From the NCBI GenBank assembly GCA_964459095.1, contig CAYWKL010000005.1:1-45273 (forward strand): 45,273 bases of DNA, written 5' to 3'. This document shows, piece by piece, positions 30,510 through 37,904 of this stretch; within the stretch, counting starts at the first letter, position 1; the number at the start of each line of letters is the position of its first letter. Origin of the DNA: CAYWKL01 sp964459095 (GTDB lineage: Bacteria; Patescibacteriota; Microgenomatia; Daviesbacterales; UBA10151). The translations under genes were made by a program, and so were the position numbers. The notes under the pieces were generated by a model that worked only from the letters and a program-made list of their open reading frames with translations, ran no database searches and had not been told where the DNA came from.

Positions 30510-31733
30510 TCACTTTTTAGATTCAATCTCTTTTTTAACTTTTTGAATAAATTCTTCAAGGTCCATTACACCTAAGTCTTTTTCTTCTCTTGTTCTTACA
30601 GCAACTTTCTTTGCCTCCATCTCTCTACCACCCAGAATTAACATATATGGAATTTTTTGCAGTTGTGCATGTCTTATTTTTGCCTGCATTGTTTCTGCCC
30701 GCCCGTCGAGCTCTACTCTAATTTTTGAACTCTTTAGTTGTTCGAGTACATTTTGTGCATACTCCAAAAATTTATCTGAAATGGGTATAATTTGTACCTG
30801 AACTGGTGAAAGCCAGAATGGAAAAGCTCCTTGGAAATGTTCTATTAAAATACCAATAAACCTCTCAAAAGACCCAAATATTGCGCGATGAATCATCACT
30901 GGTCTTTTTTGCTCACCTTTTTCATCAATAAATTTAAGATTAAAAGCTTCTGGCATATGAAAATCTAGTTGAACTGTTGCAAGCTGCCATTCTCGCCCCT
31001 GGGCATCTTTAATGTGCAGATCAATTTTAGGTCCATAAAACGCTCCATCACCTTTTTTATCTTCAGCCTTTATCCCCTTCTTTTTTAACGCTTCTGCTAA
31101 AGTTTTTTCTGCTTTGTCCCACATTTCATCAGTACCTGCCCTTGTTTCTGGTCTTGTGGCAAATCTAAACTCAGGTTCAAAACCTAATTTTTTATAAAAT
31201 TCCACCATCATATCCAAAATATTTGAAACCTCATCAAAGATTTGTTCTTCGCTGCAATAAATATGAGCATCATCCATAGTTAACTGCCTTACTCTTAAAA
31301 GCCCATTTACTTCACCTGATTTTTCTCTACGATGAAGTCTTCCTATCTCCATTAACCTTAAGGGCAGTTCTTTATAACTTCTGGGTCTGAACCTATAAAG
31401 AATAGTTGATTCAGGACAATTCATAGGTTTAAGTGAATAAACAACAGGTTTTGCATCTTCTTCGTCAGATAAGGTTAGATTGTACATATTATGCTCCCCA
31501 AATTTGGTCCAATGTCCAGATTGCCTGAAAAGTTCTGATTTAACCATGATAGGAGTTGAGGTCTCTAAATAACCTGCACTAGCAGTTAGCTCTCTAATAT
31601 ATTTTTCTAATTCTTTAAAGATCACCATCCCCTTTGGAAGCCAAAAAGGAGCACCAGGAGCAATCTCATCTGTAAAAAAAAGCTCTAACTCTTGTCCTAT
31701 TTGCTTATGGTCTTTCAGATTATCCTTGTCCAT
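30510..31733 (-). CDS. thrS: Threonyl-tRNA synthetase without TGS and editing domains
   Basis: A 407-residue class II synthetase with catalytic and anticodon domains only; the N-terminal TGS and editing (N2) domains of the usual 640-residue enzyme are missing. Motif 1 lies in GYLETSTPIMVKSELF; zinc ligands are Cys in LKPMNCPES, His in DDAHIYC and His in MIHRAIFGS; motif 2 is RLHRREKSGEVNGLLRVRQ; motif 3 is IFGSFERFIGIL. The C-terminal domain starts at VQIIPIS. Without editing, Ser-tRNA-Thr must be tolerated or cleared by another protein. TATAAT (minus strand) lies 8 nt before the ATG. Confidence 0.95.
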   Translation of the reverse strand: MDKDNLKDHKQIGQELELFFTDEIAPGAPFWLPKGMVIFKELEKYIRELTASAGYLETSTPIMVKSELFRQSGHWTKFGEHNMYNLTLSDEEDAKPVVYSLKPMNCPESTILYRFRPRSYKELPLRLMEIGRLHRREKSGEVNGLLRVRQLTMDDAHIYCSEEQIFDEVSNILDMMVEFYKKLGFEPEFRFATRPETRAGTDEMWDKAEKTLAEALKKKGIKAEDKKGDGAFYGPKIDLHIKDAQGREWQLATVQLDFHMPEAFNLKFIDEKGEQKRPVMIHRAIFGSFERFIGILIEHFQGAFPFWLSPVQVQIIPISDKFLEYAQNVLEQLKSSKIRVELDGRAETMQAKIRHAQLQKIPYMLILGGREMEAKKVAVRTREEKDLGVMDLEEFIQKVKKEIESKK

Positions 31734-31759
31734 TGTTTTAGATTATACACTCAATTTGC

Positions 31760-31765
31760 TAAAAT
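31760..31765 (+). promoter_or_regulatory. -10 box of the pterin dehydratase gene
   Basis: TGC-TAAAAT, an extended -10, ends exactly 6 nt before the ATG at 31772 with no ribosome binding site. The 38-nt gap is shared with the divergent thrS. Confidence 0.5.
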
Positions 31766-31771
31766 TACTCT

Positions 31772-32110
31772 ATGTTAAGTCAAAAACATTGCGTGCCTTG
31801 TGAAGATTGGGTTGCTCCTTTAACTAAAGAAAAATACGAACCTTTATTAGAACAAATAATCCGTTGGGAAGTTTCAGATGAAAAATTAATTTGGAAAGAA
31901 TATAAGTTTAAAAATTTTAAAGAGGCTTTAGGATTTGTTAATAAAGTGGGAGCTATTGCAGAAAAAGAAGACCATCATCCTAATATTTATCTTCACAATT
32001 GGAATAGAGTAAAAATAGAACTCACTACTCACAACATCAAAGGCTTATCAGAAAATGATTTCATCTTAGCTGCGAAGATCGATTTAATAACAAATGAAGT
32101 GTCGGTGTAG
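31772..32110 (+). CDS. Pterin-4a-carbinolamine dehydratase-like protein
   Basis: A 112-residue PCD/DCoH-family protein that would dehydrate 4a-hydroxytetrahydropterin. The active-site pattern is complete: EKEDHHPNIYLHNWNRVKIELTTHNIKGLSENDFILAAKID, read as the His-His-Pro, His and Trp cluster followed by T-H and the L-t--D-lA-kID ending (shown in two halves in the family). No aromatic amino acid hydroxylase is in the window, so the role may be in other pterin chemistry. Confidence 0.85.
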   Translation: MLSQKHCVPCEDWVAPLTKEKYEPLLEQIIRWEVSDEKLIWKEYKFKNFKEALGFVNKVGAIAEKEDHHPNIYLHNWNRVKIELTTHNIKGLSENDFILAAKIDLITNEVSV

Positions 32111-32118
32111 AAATTTTT

Positions 32119-32148
32119 ACACCCTCCGGGTGATTCAGCTTTACACCC
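32119..32148. repeat. R1 hairpin between the dehydratase gene and tRNA-Val (copy D)
   Basis: ACACCCTCCGGGTG and ATTCAGCTTTACACCC: GGGTG/CACCC stem with the conserved AGCTT loop. Intergenic, almost identical to copy B in pheT. Confidence 0.8.
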
Positions 32149-32158
32149 TTTCTTGTCT

Positions 32159-32234
32159 TGGTGGGCGGTACAGGGCTCGAACCTGTGACCTTCTCAACGT
32201 CAATGAGACGCTCTACCAGCTGAGCTAACCGCCC
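32159..32234 (-). tRNA. tRNA-Val(GAC), CCA encoded
   Basis: Acceptor GGGCGGT pairs with ACCGCCC. The anticodon arm is TCTCA-TTGACGT-TGAGA, anticodon GAC. The T arm is ACAGG-TTCGAGC-CCTGT and CCA is encoded. Confidence 0.92.
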
Positions 32235-32277
32235 GTGTCAGAATTCTAATCTAAGAAAAATTTTATTGCAAGAAATT

Positions 32278-33270
32278 TTACCCTAAAGCTTTTGTAAAGT
32301 GAGATGGGTTTTCTGCACCCATGAGAAGCTCTCCTTCTCTTTGACCAAAGCCTACTGCTTTTTTAGAAGAACTTTGGATTTTTGCAGCTCTCTCTTCTTG
32401 GATTTTTGCTGCTTTAAGTTCCATCTCTTTTTTTCTTCTATTTGTGGAGTGGTATGTGGTAATCCCTGAATTTCGTTCTAGTACCCCAACGTACTCCTCA
32501 TAAAACGCATTTGCCTGGTTTGTTGCAATCATTTCCTGTTTTAGAGCATCAGAAACAGGTATTACCCTTGTAAGTTCTGCCAGCTTTTCAAAAAATATTT
32601 TCTTATTTTTTCCTTTCTCAGCTTCTTTTTTCTCAGCCTCAATTTCTTCCTTAGATTTTTGTTCTTCAGGTTTAACTAAGAATCCTTCTGGAACCAGGCT
32701 TGCAAGTCCGGAGACCACGTCTTTAACAGGACTCCCGAGCTTTGGCAATGCTTTAAAAATAAAGGAAAAAGTCTTCTTAAAAATCCCAAAAATACCTTCT
32801 AAAAACCCTCCAAAAATACCCTTATCTTCTTCAAGTCCTTCTTGTGTCTGAACATTGGATGAAGCTTCAGAATCTTCAGTCATTTTAAAATCCAGTGGTA
32901 TAAAAGGCTCGAGGATATTTATCCTTTGTTCTGTTTCCTCTTTTTCAACATCATGCACTTTTGCTTGCTCTAGAGCCTCAAGGCTAAACTTTCTTGAAAA
33001 CTCATCAGGAGGCCTGTTAAATTTAATAAAATTCTCCCCAGAAGCAGCAAAGGCCAAAGGACTAGTTTGTTCCATATTTTGTGGAACATCTGATAATGAC
33101 TTTGAGGTTTGTTGTGGCCTTGTCTCATTAAGCCCAGAATCAGCAGTATAATTTGGCATTAATCCACCAAGAAAACTTCCAAAATTGGAATTGTTAGTAG
33201 TTTTTTGATTATATTCATTTGTACCAAGCTCAAAAGGATTTAAATTTGAGCTTAAATTAGAGCTTTTCAT
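32278..33270 (-). CDS. Hypothetical protein with amphipathic middle segment
   Basis: Not recognised; 330 residues. Residues 1-140 are polar and low in structure (Asn/Ser/Gln-rich). Residues about 150-185 (GIFGGFLEGIFGIFKKTFSFIFK) are a Phe-rich amphipathic or membrane-dipping stretch. Residues 200-330 are highly charged and predicted helical, with Lys/Glu-rich coiled-coil-like runs and an Ala-Lys-Ile repeat (AAKIQEERAAKIQ). It lies between two tRNA genes on the same strand. A peripheral membrane or structural role is only a guess. Confidence 0.55.
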   Translation of the reverse strand: MKSSNLSSNLNPFELGTNEYNQKTTNNSNFGSFLGGLMPNYTADSGLNETRPQQTSKSLSDVPQNMEQTSPLAFAASGENFIKFNRPPDEFSRKFSLEALEQAKVHDVEKEETEQRINILEPFIPLDFKMTEDSEASSNVQTQEGLEEDKGIFGGFLEGIFGIFKKTFSFIFKALPKLGSPVKDVVSGLASLVPEGFLVKPEEQKSKEEIEAEKKEAEKGKNKKIFFEKLAELTRVIPVSDALKQEMIATNQANAFYEEYVGVLERNSGITTYHSTNRRKKEMELKAAKIQEERAAKIQSSSKKAVGFGQREGELLMGAENPSHFTKALG

Positions 33271-33302
33271 ATTTTACCTGTGCCTTTCGCATTGTCGAAG
33301 TG

Positions 33303-33385
33303 TGCCGAAGAGAGGACTTGAACCTCCACGGCCTTGCGGCCACATGATCCTAAATCATGCGTGTATACCATTTCACCACTTCGGC
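33303..33385 (-). tRNA. tRNA-Leu(TAG)
   Basis: Acceptor GCCGAAG pairs with CTTCGGC. The anticodon arm is CATGA-TTTAGGA-TCATG, anticodon TAG. A long variable arm (GGCCGCAAGGCC) is present, as is T arm GGAGG-TTCAAGT-CCTCT. No CCA encoded. Confidence 0.92.
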
Positions 33386-33418
33386 CTGTGAGGATCTATT
33401 TTACCAAATTTCTCGATT

Positions 33419-34204
33419 TTATCCAAATTTAGCAATTGCGCCACTATGTGCGCTTTCCTCAAAAGAATTATCTAAATCTTTAAGATTAACCTCATGTCCA
33501 TATTTAACCTCTAAGGCTTTTTGAATAAGCCAGTCAGCAAGAGTGGGGTTTTTAGGTAGAAGTGAGCCATGCATGTAACAACCAATGGCATTTTTGTAAA
33601 TACAGCCCTCTTCCTTATCTCCTCCATTGTTGCCAAAGCCTTTTTTAACCTTACCCAGAGGCTTCGCTCCTTTTTTAAGATGAGTCTTGCCTGAGTGATT
33701 TTCAAATCCCACAAGATAATTAACAGTTAGTTCGTTAGTTCGTTCACCGTCATTTTTTGCTTTACTGTGAACTATGAACCGTGAACTCTCTACCTCTATC
33801 ACTATGTTCCCTATCATTCTGTTACTACTTGCAACAGTGTAAGCTGGGAATACTCCTACACCTTTTAGGGTCGGACCCTCACTTGGCTTGTAATAGTCAC
33901 CTAAAAGCTGGTACCCTCCACAAACAGAAAGTAAAGGAACACCCCTTTCTACTTCCTCCTTTATCATTTTTCCTTTGCCGGTCTTTTCTAAATCCCTTGC
34001 CACTAATTCCTGTGCTTGGTCCTGCCCTCCTCCAAAAAAATATAAATCTATCTTCCCTGGTTTTAGTTTTTCACCAATTGAGATATTTCTTACTTTTGCC
34101 TCAATTCCTCTCCACTTACACCTCTTCGTTAAAGCAATAATATTGCCTGTATCCCCATAAATATTCATGCAATCTCCATATAAATAGCCAAAAGTTAGAT
34201 TCAT
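33419..34204 (-). CDS. gatD: Lipid II isoglutaminyl synthase, glutaminase subunit
   Basis: The amidotransferase partner of MurT, which amidates D-Glu of lipid II. The triad-type class I glutaminase motif LLSVCGGYQLLG has the nucleophile Cys95, and GCYMHGSLLPKNP has His212. Other family marks are YGDTGNIIALTKRCKWRGI at the start and LVGFENHSGKT. Between NIVIEVE and LVGFENH about 20 extra residues (including VHSKAKNDGERTNELTV) are encoded by direct repeats (33726-33741 and 33767-33788), an in-frame repeat insertion. The gene starts 1 nt after murT ends. Confidence 0.92.
   Translation of the reverse strand: MNLTFGYLYGDCMNIYGDTGNIIALTKRCKWRGIEAKVRNISIGEKLKPGKIDLYFFGGGQDQAQELVARDLEKTGKGKMIKEEVERGVPLLSVCGGYQLLGDYYKPSEGPTLKGVGVFPAYTVASSNRMIGNIVIEVESSRFIVHSKAKNDGERTNELTVNYLVGFENHSGKTHLKKGAKPLGKVKKGFGNNGGDKEEGCIYKNAIGCYMHGSLLPKNPTLADWLIQKALEVKYGHEVNLKDLDNSFEESAHSGAIAKFG
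33722..33790 (-). repeat. Short direct repeats inserted in gatD
   Basis: Two copies of GTTAGTTC (33726-33733, 33734-33741) and a GTGAACTATGAACCGTGAAC stretch (33767-33786). The region falls between two conserved GatD motifs. Confidence 0.55.
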
Positions 34205-34205
34205 T

Positions 34206-35504
34206 TTAATCTTCCTCCCAATAATGTGCTTTTATTCCTCTTTTTGTAAATAATCTTTGTAGCTCTAAAAGTGCTGTATAAGTTGGAAGGATAAATAATC
34301 TATCCTTGGTGTTTTTCAATGCATTATCAAAAGCTTCTTCAATATCAGATTGTACCTGGATATTTTGCTTATCTATCCCTGCATATTTTAGCCTTAGTGC
34401 TAAATCCTCAGCCCTTGTACCGCTACAAATAATTTGAAATTTGAAATTTGAAATTTGAAATTCCTCAAACCCCGCATCCCAAATCCAGGAAACGTCCTTT
34501 CCATCTGCAAAATTATCATTTAAGGCCATTAGAAATGAATCTCCTTTTTCTATTTTACCTGATAAAGTGTTTATAACTTGATTTGCGCCATATGGATTCT
34601 TAATAAGTAAAATCCTAATTTCTTTCCCCTTATGGATAATTTTTTCCATTCTTCCAAAAGCAGGAGTAAAATTTTTTAGACTGGAGATCATCTTATTTGG
34701 TGAGTAACCTATAGCTAATCCTGCAGAAAAAGCAGCTAAAAAGTTATAAATATTGTAAATTCCAGGAACAGGCAGAGTTACTTTCTTAATTTCCCCTTTA
34801 AAACTTATACCAAAGCTAATAGAATCAAGAGTCCCAAAATCTGAAACTACTGCCTCTATATCTGGCTTTAGGGTCTCTTTAATCTTTACTAAAGCCTCTG
34901 ATTCAAATTTAAAATTTTTGATCCCAAAAGTAATTGCACCTTTAGGTAATATTTTTTTTAAACTTAAGATATTATCATCATCAGAGTTAAGGATGATGAC
35001 TGTAGTTTTGGGAAGCTTCTCTAAAGTATCTTTCCACTTTCTTAGAACACTATCAACTTCTCCATATCTATCTAACTGATCTCTAAAAAGGTTATTAAAA
35101 ATTATTATCTTAGGATTAATTAGAGGGGCAAGAGAGTTAAATGCAGCCTCATCCACCTCCCATATCCCAAGGTGTCTATTTATAACACCTCGGAGGTGAA
35201 ATAGCTTTACACCTTGGATAAGAGTTGAGGCAATTCCTCTTTCTAAGTTAGAGCCGGTTTTATTTCTAATTACATTTTTGCCCTCAGAGGCTGCAAATAG
35301 ATCCAGCAATTTAGCTGTTGTAGTTTTTCCATTAGTTCCTGTTATTACAATATTTTCCGGGATATGTTTGATGAGCTGAGGGATTAGGCCCGGACTTAAT
35401 TTAAGAGCAAAGTGCCCTGGAGCTGCTGCGCCTGCCCCTAAATTTAGCGCTCTTGTAATCTTTCCAATTGATTTCCCCAAAATTATAGAAAGATGAAAAC
35501 GCAT
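34206..35504 (-). CDS. murT: Lipid II isoglutaminyl synthase, Mur-ligase-like subunit with two repeat insertions
   Basis: A 432-residue Mur-ligase-like ATPase acting with GatD. The P-loop is VITGTNGKTTTAK (residues 53-65), then NKTGSNLERGIASTLI and IWEVDEAAFNSLAP; the C-terminal DUF1727 part has SGTRAEDLALRLKYAGI. The Cys4 zinc ribbon of Gram-positive MurT is absent. Two repeats are translated: an R1 hairpin gives GVKLFHLRGV (residues about 98-107) exactly between STLI and IWEVDEA, and a 7-nt tandem repeat gives EFQISNFKFQI between conserved motifs near the C-terminus. The gene leads the murT-gatD operon. Confidence 0.9.
   Translation of the reverse strand: MRFHLSIILGKSIGKITRALNLGAGAAAPGHFALKLSPGLIPQLIKHIPENIVITGTNGKTTTAKLLDLFAASEGKNVIRNKTGSNLERGIASTLIQGVKLFHLRGVINRHLGIWEVDEAAFNSLAPLINPKIIIFNNLFRDQLDRYGEVDSVLRKWKDTLEKLPKTTVIILNSDDDNILSLKKILPKGAITFGIKNFKFESEALVKIKETLKPDIEAVVSDFGTLDSISFGISFKGEIKKVTLPVPGIYNIYNFLAAFSAGLAIGYSPNKMISSLKNFTPAFGRMEKIIHKGKEIRILLIKNPYGANQVINTLSGKIEKGDSFLMALNDNFADGKDVSWIWDAGFEEFQISNFKFQIICSGTRAEDLALRLKYAGIDKQNIQVQSDIEEAFDNALKNTKDRLFILPTYTALLELQRLFTKRGIKAHYWEED
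34431..34462 (-). repeat. Heptanucleotide tandem repeat inside murT
   Basis: GAAATTT repeated about 4.5 times (plus strand). A 7-nt unit shifts frame each copy, so three units make a 7-residue repeat, here EFQISNFKFQI. Confidence 0.8.
35167..35217 (-). repeat. R1 hairpin inside murT (copy E, extended)
   Basis: CCAAGGTGT (35167-35175) and ACACCTTGG (35209-35217) are perfect 9-bp outer arms; inside lie ACACCTC and GGAGGTG followed by the family's AAATAGCTTT. Two alternative foldings are possible. Confidence 0.8.
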
Positions 35505-35529
35505 TAGGAGTTTAATATATCAGATATGT

Positions 35530-36123
35530 TTAGTTTCTAAAAGCCAACTTAGCTGATACCCCTGCAGTTTTAAATTCAGGATCAAAGTATTGAACAGAAA
35601 TCGAGTTTTCTGATAAAGCCTTATGAGCTTTCGCAAACTGATCTAAATCATTCATAAAGTATGTAACTTTAGATCCCCAGGTTGGTGAGGTAGCATATAT
35701 TCTGTTCATAGAGTATGGTTCAGTTAACCCCTTATTTAAATAATTTTCTTTTAAACCCTGGGAAACAGTGAAAATTCCATCCCTCCAAGAACTAAAATAT
35801 AAAGCTTGGGATCCGTAAACTCCCCAACCCCAGGCATTTTTACCACCTGGAGTAAATTTACCAAAGGTTGACTCAACCCCGGCAATAGATGGTACTAATT
35901 TCCAATCCATATCATACTCTTCTGATGCATCAATAAAATCCTGAGCGTAATTTTCTAAAGGTGAGTTATATTTTGCAAAATACTCCTTTAAGACTAAAGC
36001 TTTAGGATCAAGCTGTTTTACTTGGATTATATTTTTTTGCTCACGATTACCTTCACCTTGTGCAGAAACAGGCTGGATTAAAATAAAGGGCAATATTAAA
36101 AAAAGAAAAATTATTTGTTTCAT
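35530..36123 (-). CDS. Secreted lysozyme-like / glucosaminidase-type peptidoglycan hydrolase
   Basis: A 197-residue exported protein with a signal peptide (residues 1-21, ending VSAQG). The domain has the lysozyme-superfamily pattern: DMDWKLVPSIAGVESTFGKF with candidate catalytic Glu84, then NAWGWGVYGSQALYFSSWRDGIFTVSQGL and ATSPTWGSKVTYFMNDL. It would cut glycan strands during growth or division. No cell-wall-binding repeats are present. It is on the same strand as and just upstream of murT-gatD, fitting a cell wall cluster. Confidence 0.8.
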   Translation of the reverse strand: MKQIIFLFLILPFILIQPVSAQGEGNREQKNIIQVKQLDPKALVLKEYFAKYNSPLENYAQDFIDASEEYDMDWKLVPSIAGVESTFGKFTPGGKNAWGWGVYGSQALYFSSWRDGIFTVSQGLKENYLNKGLTEPYSMNRIYATSPTWGSKVTYFMNDLDQFAKAHKALSENSISVQYFDPEFKTAGVSAKLAFRN

Positions 36124-36261
36124 AAAAGTAACAAGTTAGGAATGCGAAGCAAAAACTTCGCGCTCCATTTCTTATGACTTTACTTAAAGCAGGGCAGAAG
36201 ATAATTTGTAGATTTAAAGTAACACCAAATTATATACTATAAGATTAAAATTGTCAACATC

Positions 36262-37272
36262 TTATATACCGAGAACAATACCAGCTAACTTATCAGATTG
36301 ATGCCTAAGTAAGTGCTCTTTTGGGTAATAAACAGCCAAAGGAGCTTTGAGTATTTTTAAATTAGGAGCAAGTTTTTTACAGGCTTCTTCATCTACTTCT
36401 AGCTGTTCTTGGCCTTCCTTTTTATATAACTTAACTATTTCTGGGCTTATGTGGTTTTCGTTTGCTATCATAATAGACAGTCTTTCAGGCTCACCTAAGT
36501 AATAGAGAAAAGATTTTAGAAAATCTGAAGCTTTATATTCATCTGTCTCTCCTCTTTTGGTCATTAAATTTAAAACAAATATGAGCTTGGCTTTTGAAGA
36601 ATTAATTGCGGCAGCTATTCCATTTACTAAAAGATGAGGCAGAATACTTGTATAAAGGTCCCCTGGAGCAATTATGATTTTATTTGCTTCCGCAATTTCT
36701 TCCAAAGCCCTAGGGTTTGGGTCTGCAATTGTATCAAAATAAATTCTACTTATTTTATCCTTTGGATCATATTTTTTATCCGAAGCTCTTGTATCAATTA
36801 ATGTTTCCCCTTCTAGGATATTTCCATCAACAGTTTTTGCGCAAAGTTCAAGATCAGTTAAGCTTACTGGGACAATGCTTGCTTTTACTCTAAAGAGTGC
36901 TCTGGCAGCATCTAATCCCCTGTCCTGACCTTGATAAATGAGTTGAAGTTGGGATTGTATAAGGTTTCCTAGAGAATGACCTTTTAAGGGTCCTTCTTGA
37001 GCCTTGAAACGCTCATTAAATAACTTTTGTGCAACTTGACGCTGCGTTTCATCTTCCATTAGGGCAAGAAGGCACTGTCTAGTATCTCCTGGAGGCAGCA
37101 CACCCATCTCTATGCGCAACCTTCCAGAGCTTCCCCCATTATCCCAAGTTCCAGTTATTGCACTAAGTTGTTCTGGATTGTTTAACAGAACCAAGCCTCT
37201 TAAGACCTCATAGTGCCCTGTTCCACCACCTAGGGTAACAATCCTTTGTGAACTGGACTTACTACCTGCCAT
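36262..37272 (-). CDS. YvcK/CofD-like family protein
   Basis: A 336-residue protein of the gluconeogenesis-factor (YvcK) group. The start RIVTLGGGTGHYEVLRGL and ITGTWDNGGSSGRLRIEMGVLPPGDTRQCLLAL is diagnostic, as is the later IIAPGDLYTSILPHLLVNGIAAAI. YvcK proteins bind UDP-sugars and influence cell wall synthesis and carbon metabolism. It is slightly longer than Bacillus YvcK (about 317), mostly at the C-terminus. A role in linking UDP-GlcNAc to wall growth fits the neighbouring murT-gatD and hydrolase genes. Confidence 0.88.
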   Translation of the reverse strand: MAGSKSSSQRIVTLGGGTGHYEVLRGLVLLNNPEQLSAITGTWDNGGSSGRLRIEMGVLPPGDTRQCLLALMEDETQRQVAQKLFNERFKAQEGPLKGHSLGNLIQSQLQLIYQGQDRGLDAARALFRVKASIVPVSLTDLELCAKTVDGNILEGETLIDTRASDKKYDPKDKISRIYFDTIADPNPRALEEIAEANKIIIAPGDLYTSILPHLLVNGIAAAINSSKAKLIFVLNLMTKRGETDEYKASDFLKSFLYYLGEPERLSIMIANENHISPEIVKLYKKEGQEQLEVDEEACKKLAPNLKILKAPLAVYYPKEHLLRHQSDKLAGIVLGI

Positions 37273-37338
37273 AATTTCTAGAGTAGTCTACATTAGAAGA
37301 TTTATCAAATACAAGTGCTTTTTTAGCCTTATTTAGAG

Positions 37339-37344
37339 TATAAT
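37339..37344 (+). promoter_or_regulatory. -10 box of the tRNA cluster
   Basis: TATAAT, 12 nt before the first tRNA-like 5' end. No convincing -35. A second TATAAT (37612-37617) lies before tRNA-Leu(GAG). Confidence 0.5.
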
Positions 37345-37356
37345 TTCATGAGTCTT

Positions 37357-37539
37357 GCCCCGATGCTGGAATTGGTAGACAGGTCCCGATGGGTGATGCG
37401 GATGTGGTGAAATGGTATACACGCAGCGTTCAGGGCGCTGTCATCGCAAGATGGTGGAGGTTCAAGTCCTCTCATCCGCACAGAACACCATCGGGATGCT
37501 AGAAATAGCGTGGGAGTTCAAATCTCCCTTGGGGCACCA
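37357..37539 (+). tRNA. Outer tRNA-Leu-like gene interrupted by another tRNA gene
   Basis: GCCCCGA (37357-37363) pairs with TTGGGGC (37529-37535), followed by A and encoded CCA. The D arm is CTGG-AATTGGTAGA-CAG, the variable arm GCTA-GAAA-TAGC and the T arm GGGAG-TTCAAAT-CTCCC: a type II tRNA with Leu-like D loop. The anticodon stem TCCCG/CGGGA is interrupted in the loop by a full tRNA-Leu(CAG) at 37398-37480. The flanks of that insert pair further (TCCCGATGG-G-TG with CACCATCGGGA). No spliced loop I can build gives a Leu anticodon, so the outer anticodon is unknown. It may be spliced, or be a dead gene. Confidence 0.6.
37398..37480 (+). tRNA. tRNA-Leu(CAG), nested
   Basis: Acceptor GCGGATG pairs with CATCCGC. 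The anticodon arm is CAGCG-TTCAGGG-CGCTG, anticodon CAG. The variable arm is CATCGCAAGATG and the T arm GGAGG-TTCAAGT-CCTCT. It is complete by itself and lies in the anticodon loop of the outer tRNA-like gene. Confidence 0.9.
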
Positions 37540-37544
37540 GATGT

Positions 37545-37596
37545 GGAGGCCTGTCCTGAGTGTAGTCGAAGGATTCAAATCCTTTCTTCGGCACAT
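37545..37596 (+). pseudogene. Orphan tRNA 3' fragment joined to an R2 repeat end
   Basis: GGATTCAAATCC and CTTCGGCACA look like a T arm and acceptor 3' strand (they would pair with GCCGAAG, the 5' strand of tRNA-Leu(TAG) type), but no 5' half precedes it. Instead CCTGTCCTGAGTGTAGTCGA (R2 end, 37550-37569) runs into it. Confidence 0.5.
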
Positions 37597-37627
37597 ACAA
37601 TAAATTTGAGTTATAATCAGCAAACAA

Positions 37628-37711
37628 GCCGGGGTGCTGTAACTGGTAGCCAGGCTACCTTGAGGTGGTAGTGCCCGTAAGGGCGTGCAGGTTCAAGTCC
37701 TGTCCCCGGCA
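37628..37711 (+). tRNA. tRNA-Leu(GAG)
   Basis: Acceptor GCCGGGG pairs with CCCCGGC. The anticodon arm is CTACC-TTGAGGT-GGTAG, anticodon GAG. The variable arm is GCCCGTAAGGGC and the T arm GCAGG-TTCAAGT-CCTGT. Confidence 0.92.
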
Positions 37712-37716
37712 CTTAT

Positions 37717-37789
37717 GGACTCGTAGCTCAGTTGGTAGAGCGCCTCATTTACACTGAGGATGTCAGGGGTTCAAATCCTCTCGAGTCCA
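37717..37789 (+). tRNA. tRNA-Val(TAC)
   Basis: Acceptor GGACTCG pairs with CGAGTCC. The anticodon arm is CCTCA-TTTACAC-TGAGG, anticodon TAC; T loop TTCAAAT. It follows tRNA-Leu(GAG) by 5 nt. Confidence 0.92.
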
Positions 37790-37834
37790 CAAAAGAGTTA
37801 GCGATTGAGGATGCGCCAACTTCCCTCCTCTAGC

Positions 37835-37856
37835 TTCCCCACTTAGAATGTGGGAA
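37835..37856. repeat. REP hairpin after the tRNA cluster
   Basis: TTCCCCAC and GTGGGAA arms around TTAGAAT, matching the RAYT-flanking hairpins at 22255 and 22970. Confidence 0.6.
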
Positions 37857-37868
37857 TGTTCACATTTA

Positions 37869-37897
37869 TTGACGCAATTTTTCAAACTGTATATTAT
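37869..37897 (+). promoter_or_regulatory. Promoter of the DUF2905-like gene
   Basis: TTGACG (37869-37874), 17 nt, TATTAT (37892-37897), then 7 nt to the ATG at 37905. Confidence 0.6.
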
Positions 37898-37904
37898 ATG
37901 GTTA

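Noticed and set aside
37357..37539. Group I intron in a tRNA-Leu gene
   Set aside because: The insert is only about 100 nt and folds as a complete tRNA; no group I core is possible at that length.
37412..37603. A 63-codon frame in the tRNA cluster
   Set aside because: It is a translation of nested tRNA genes.
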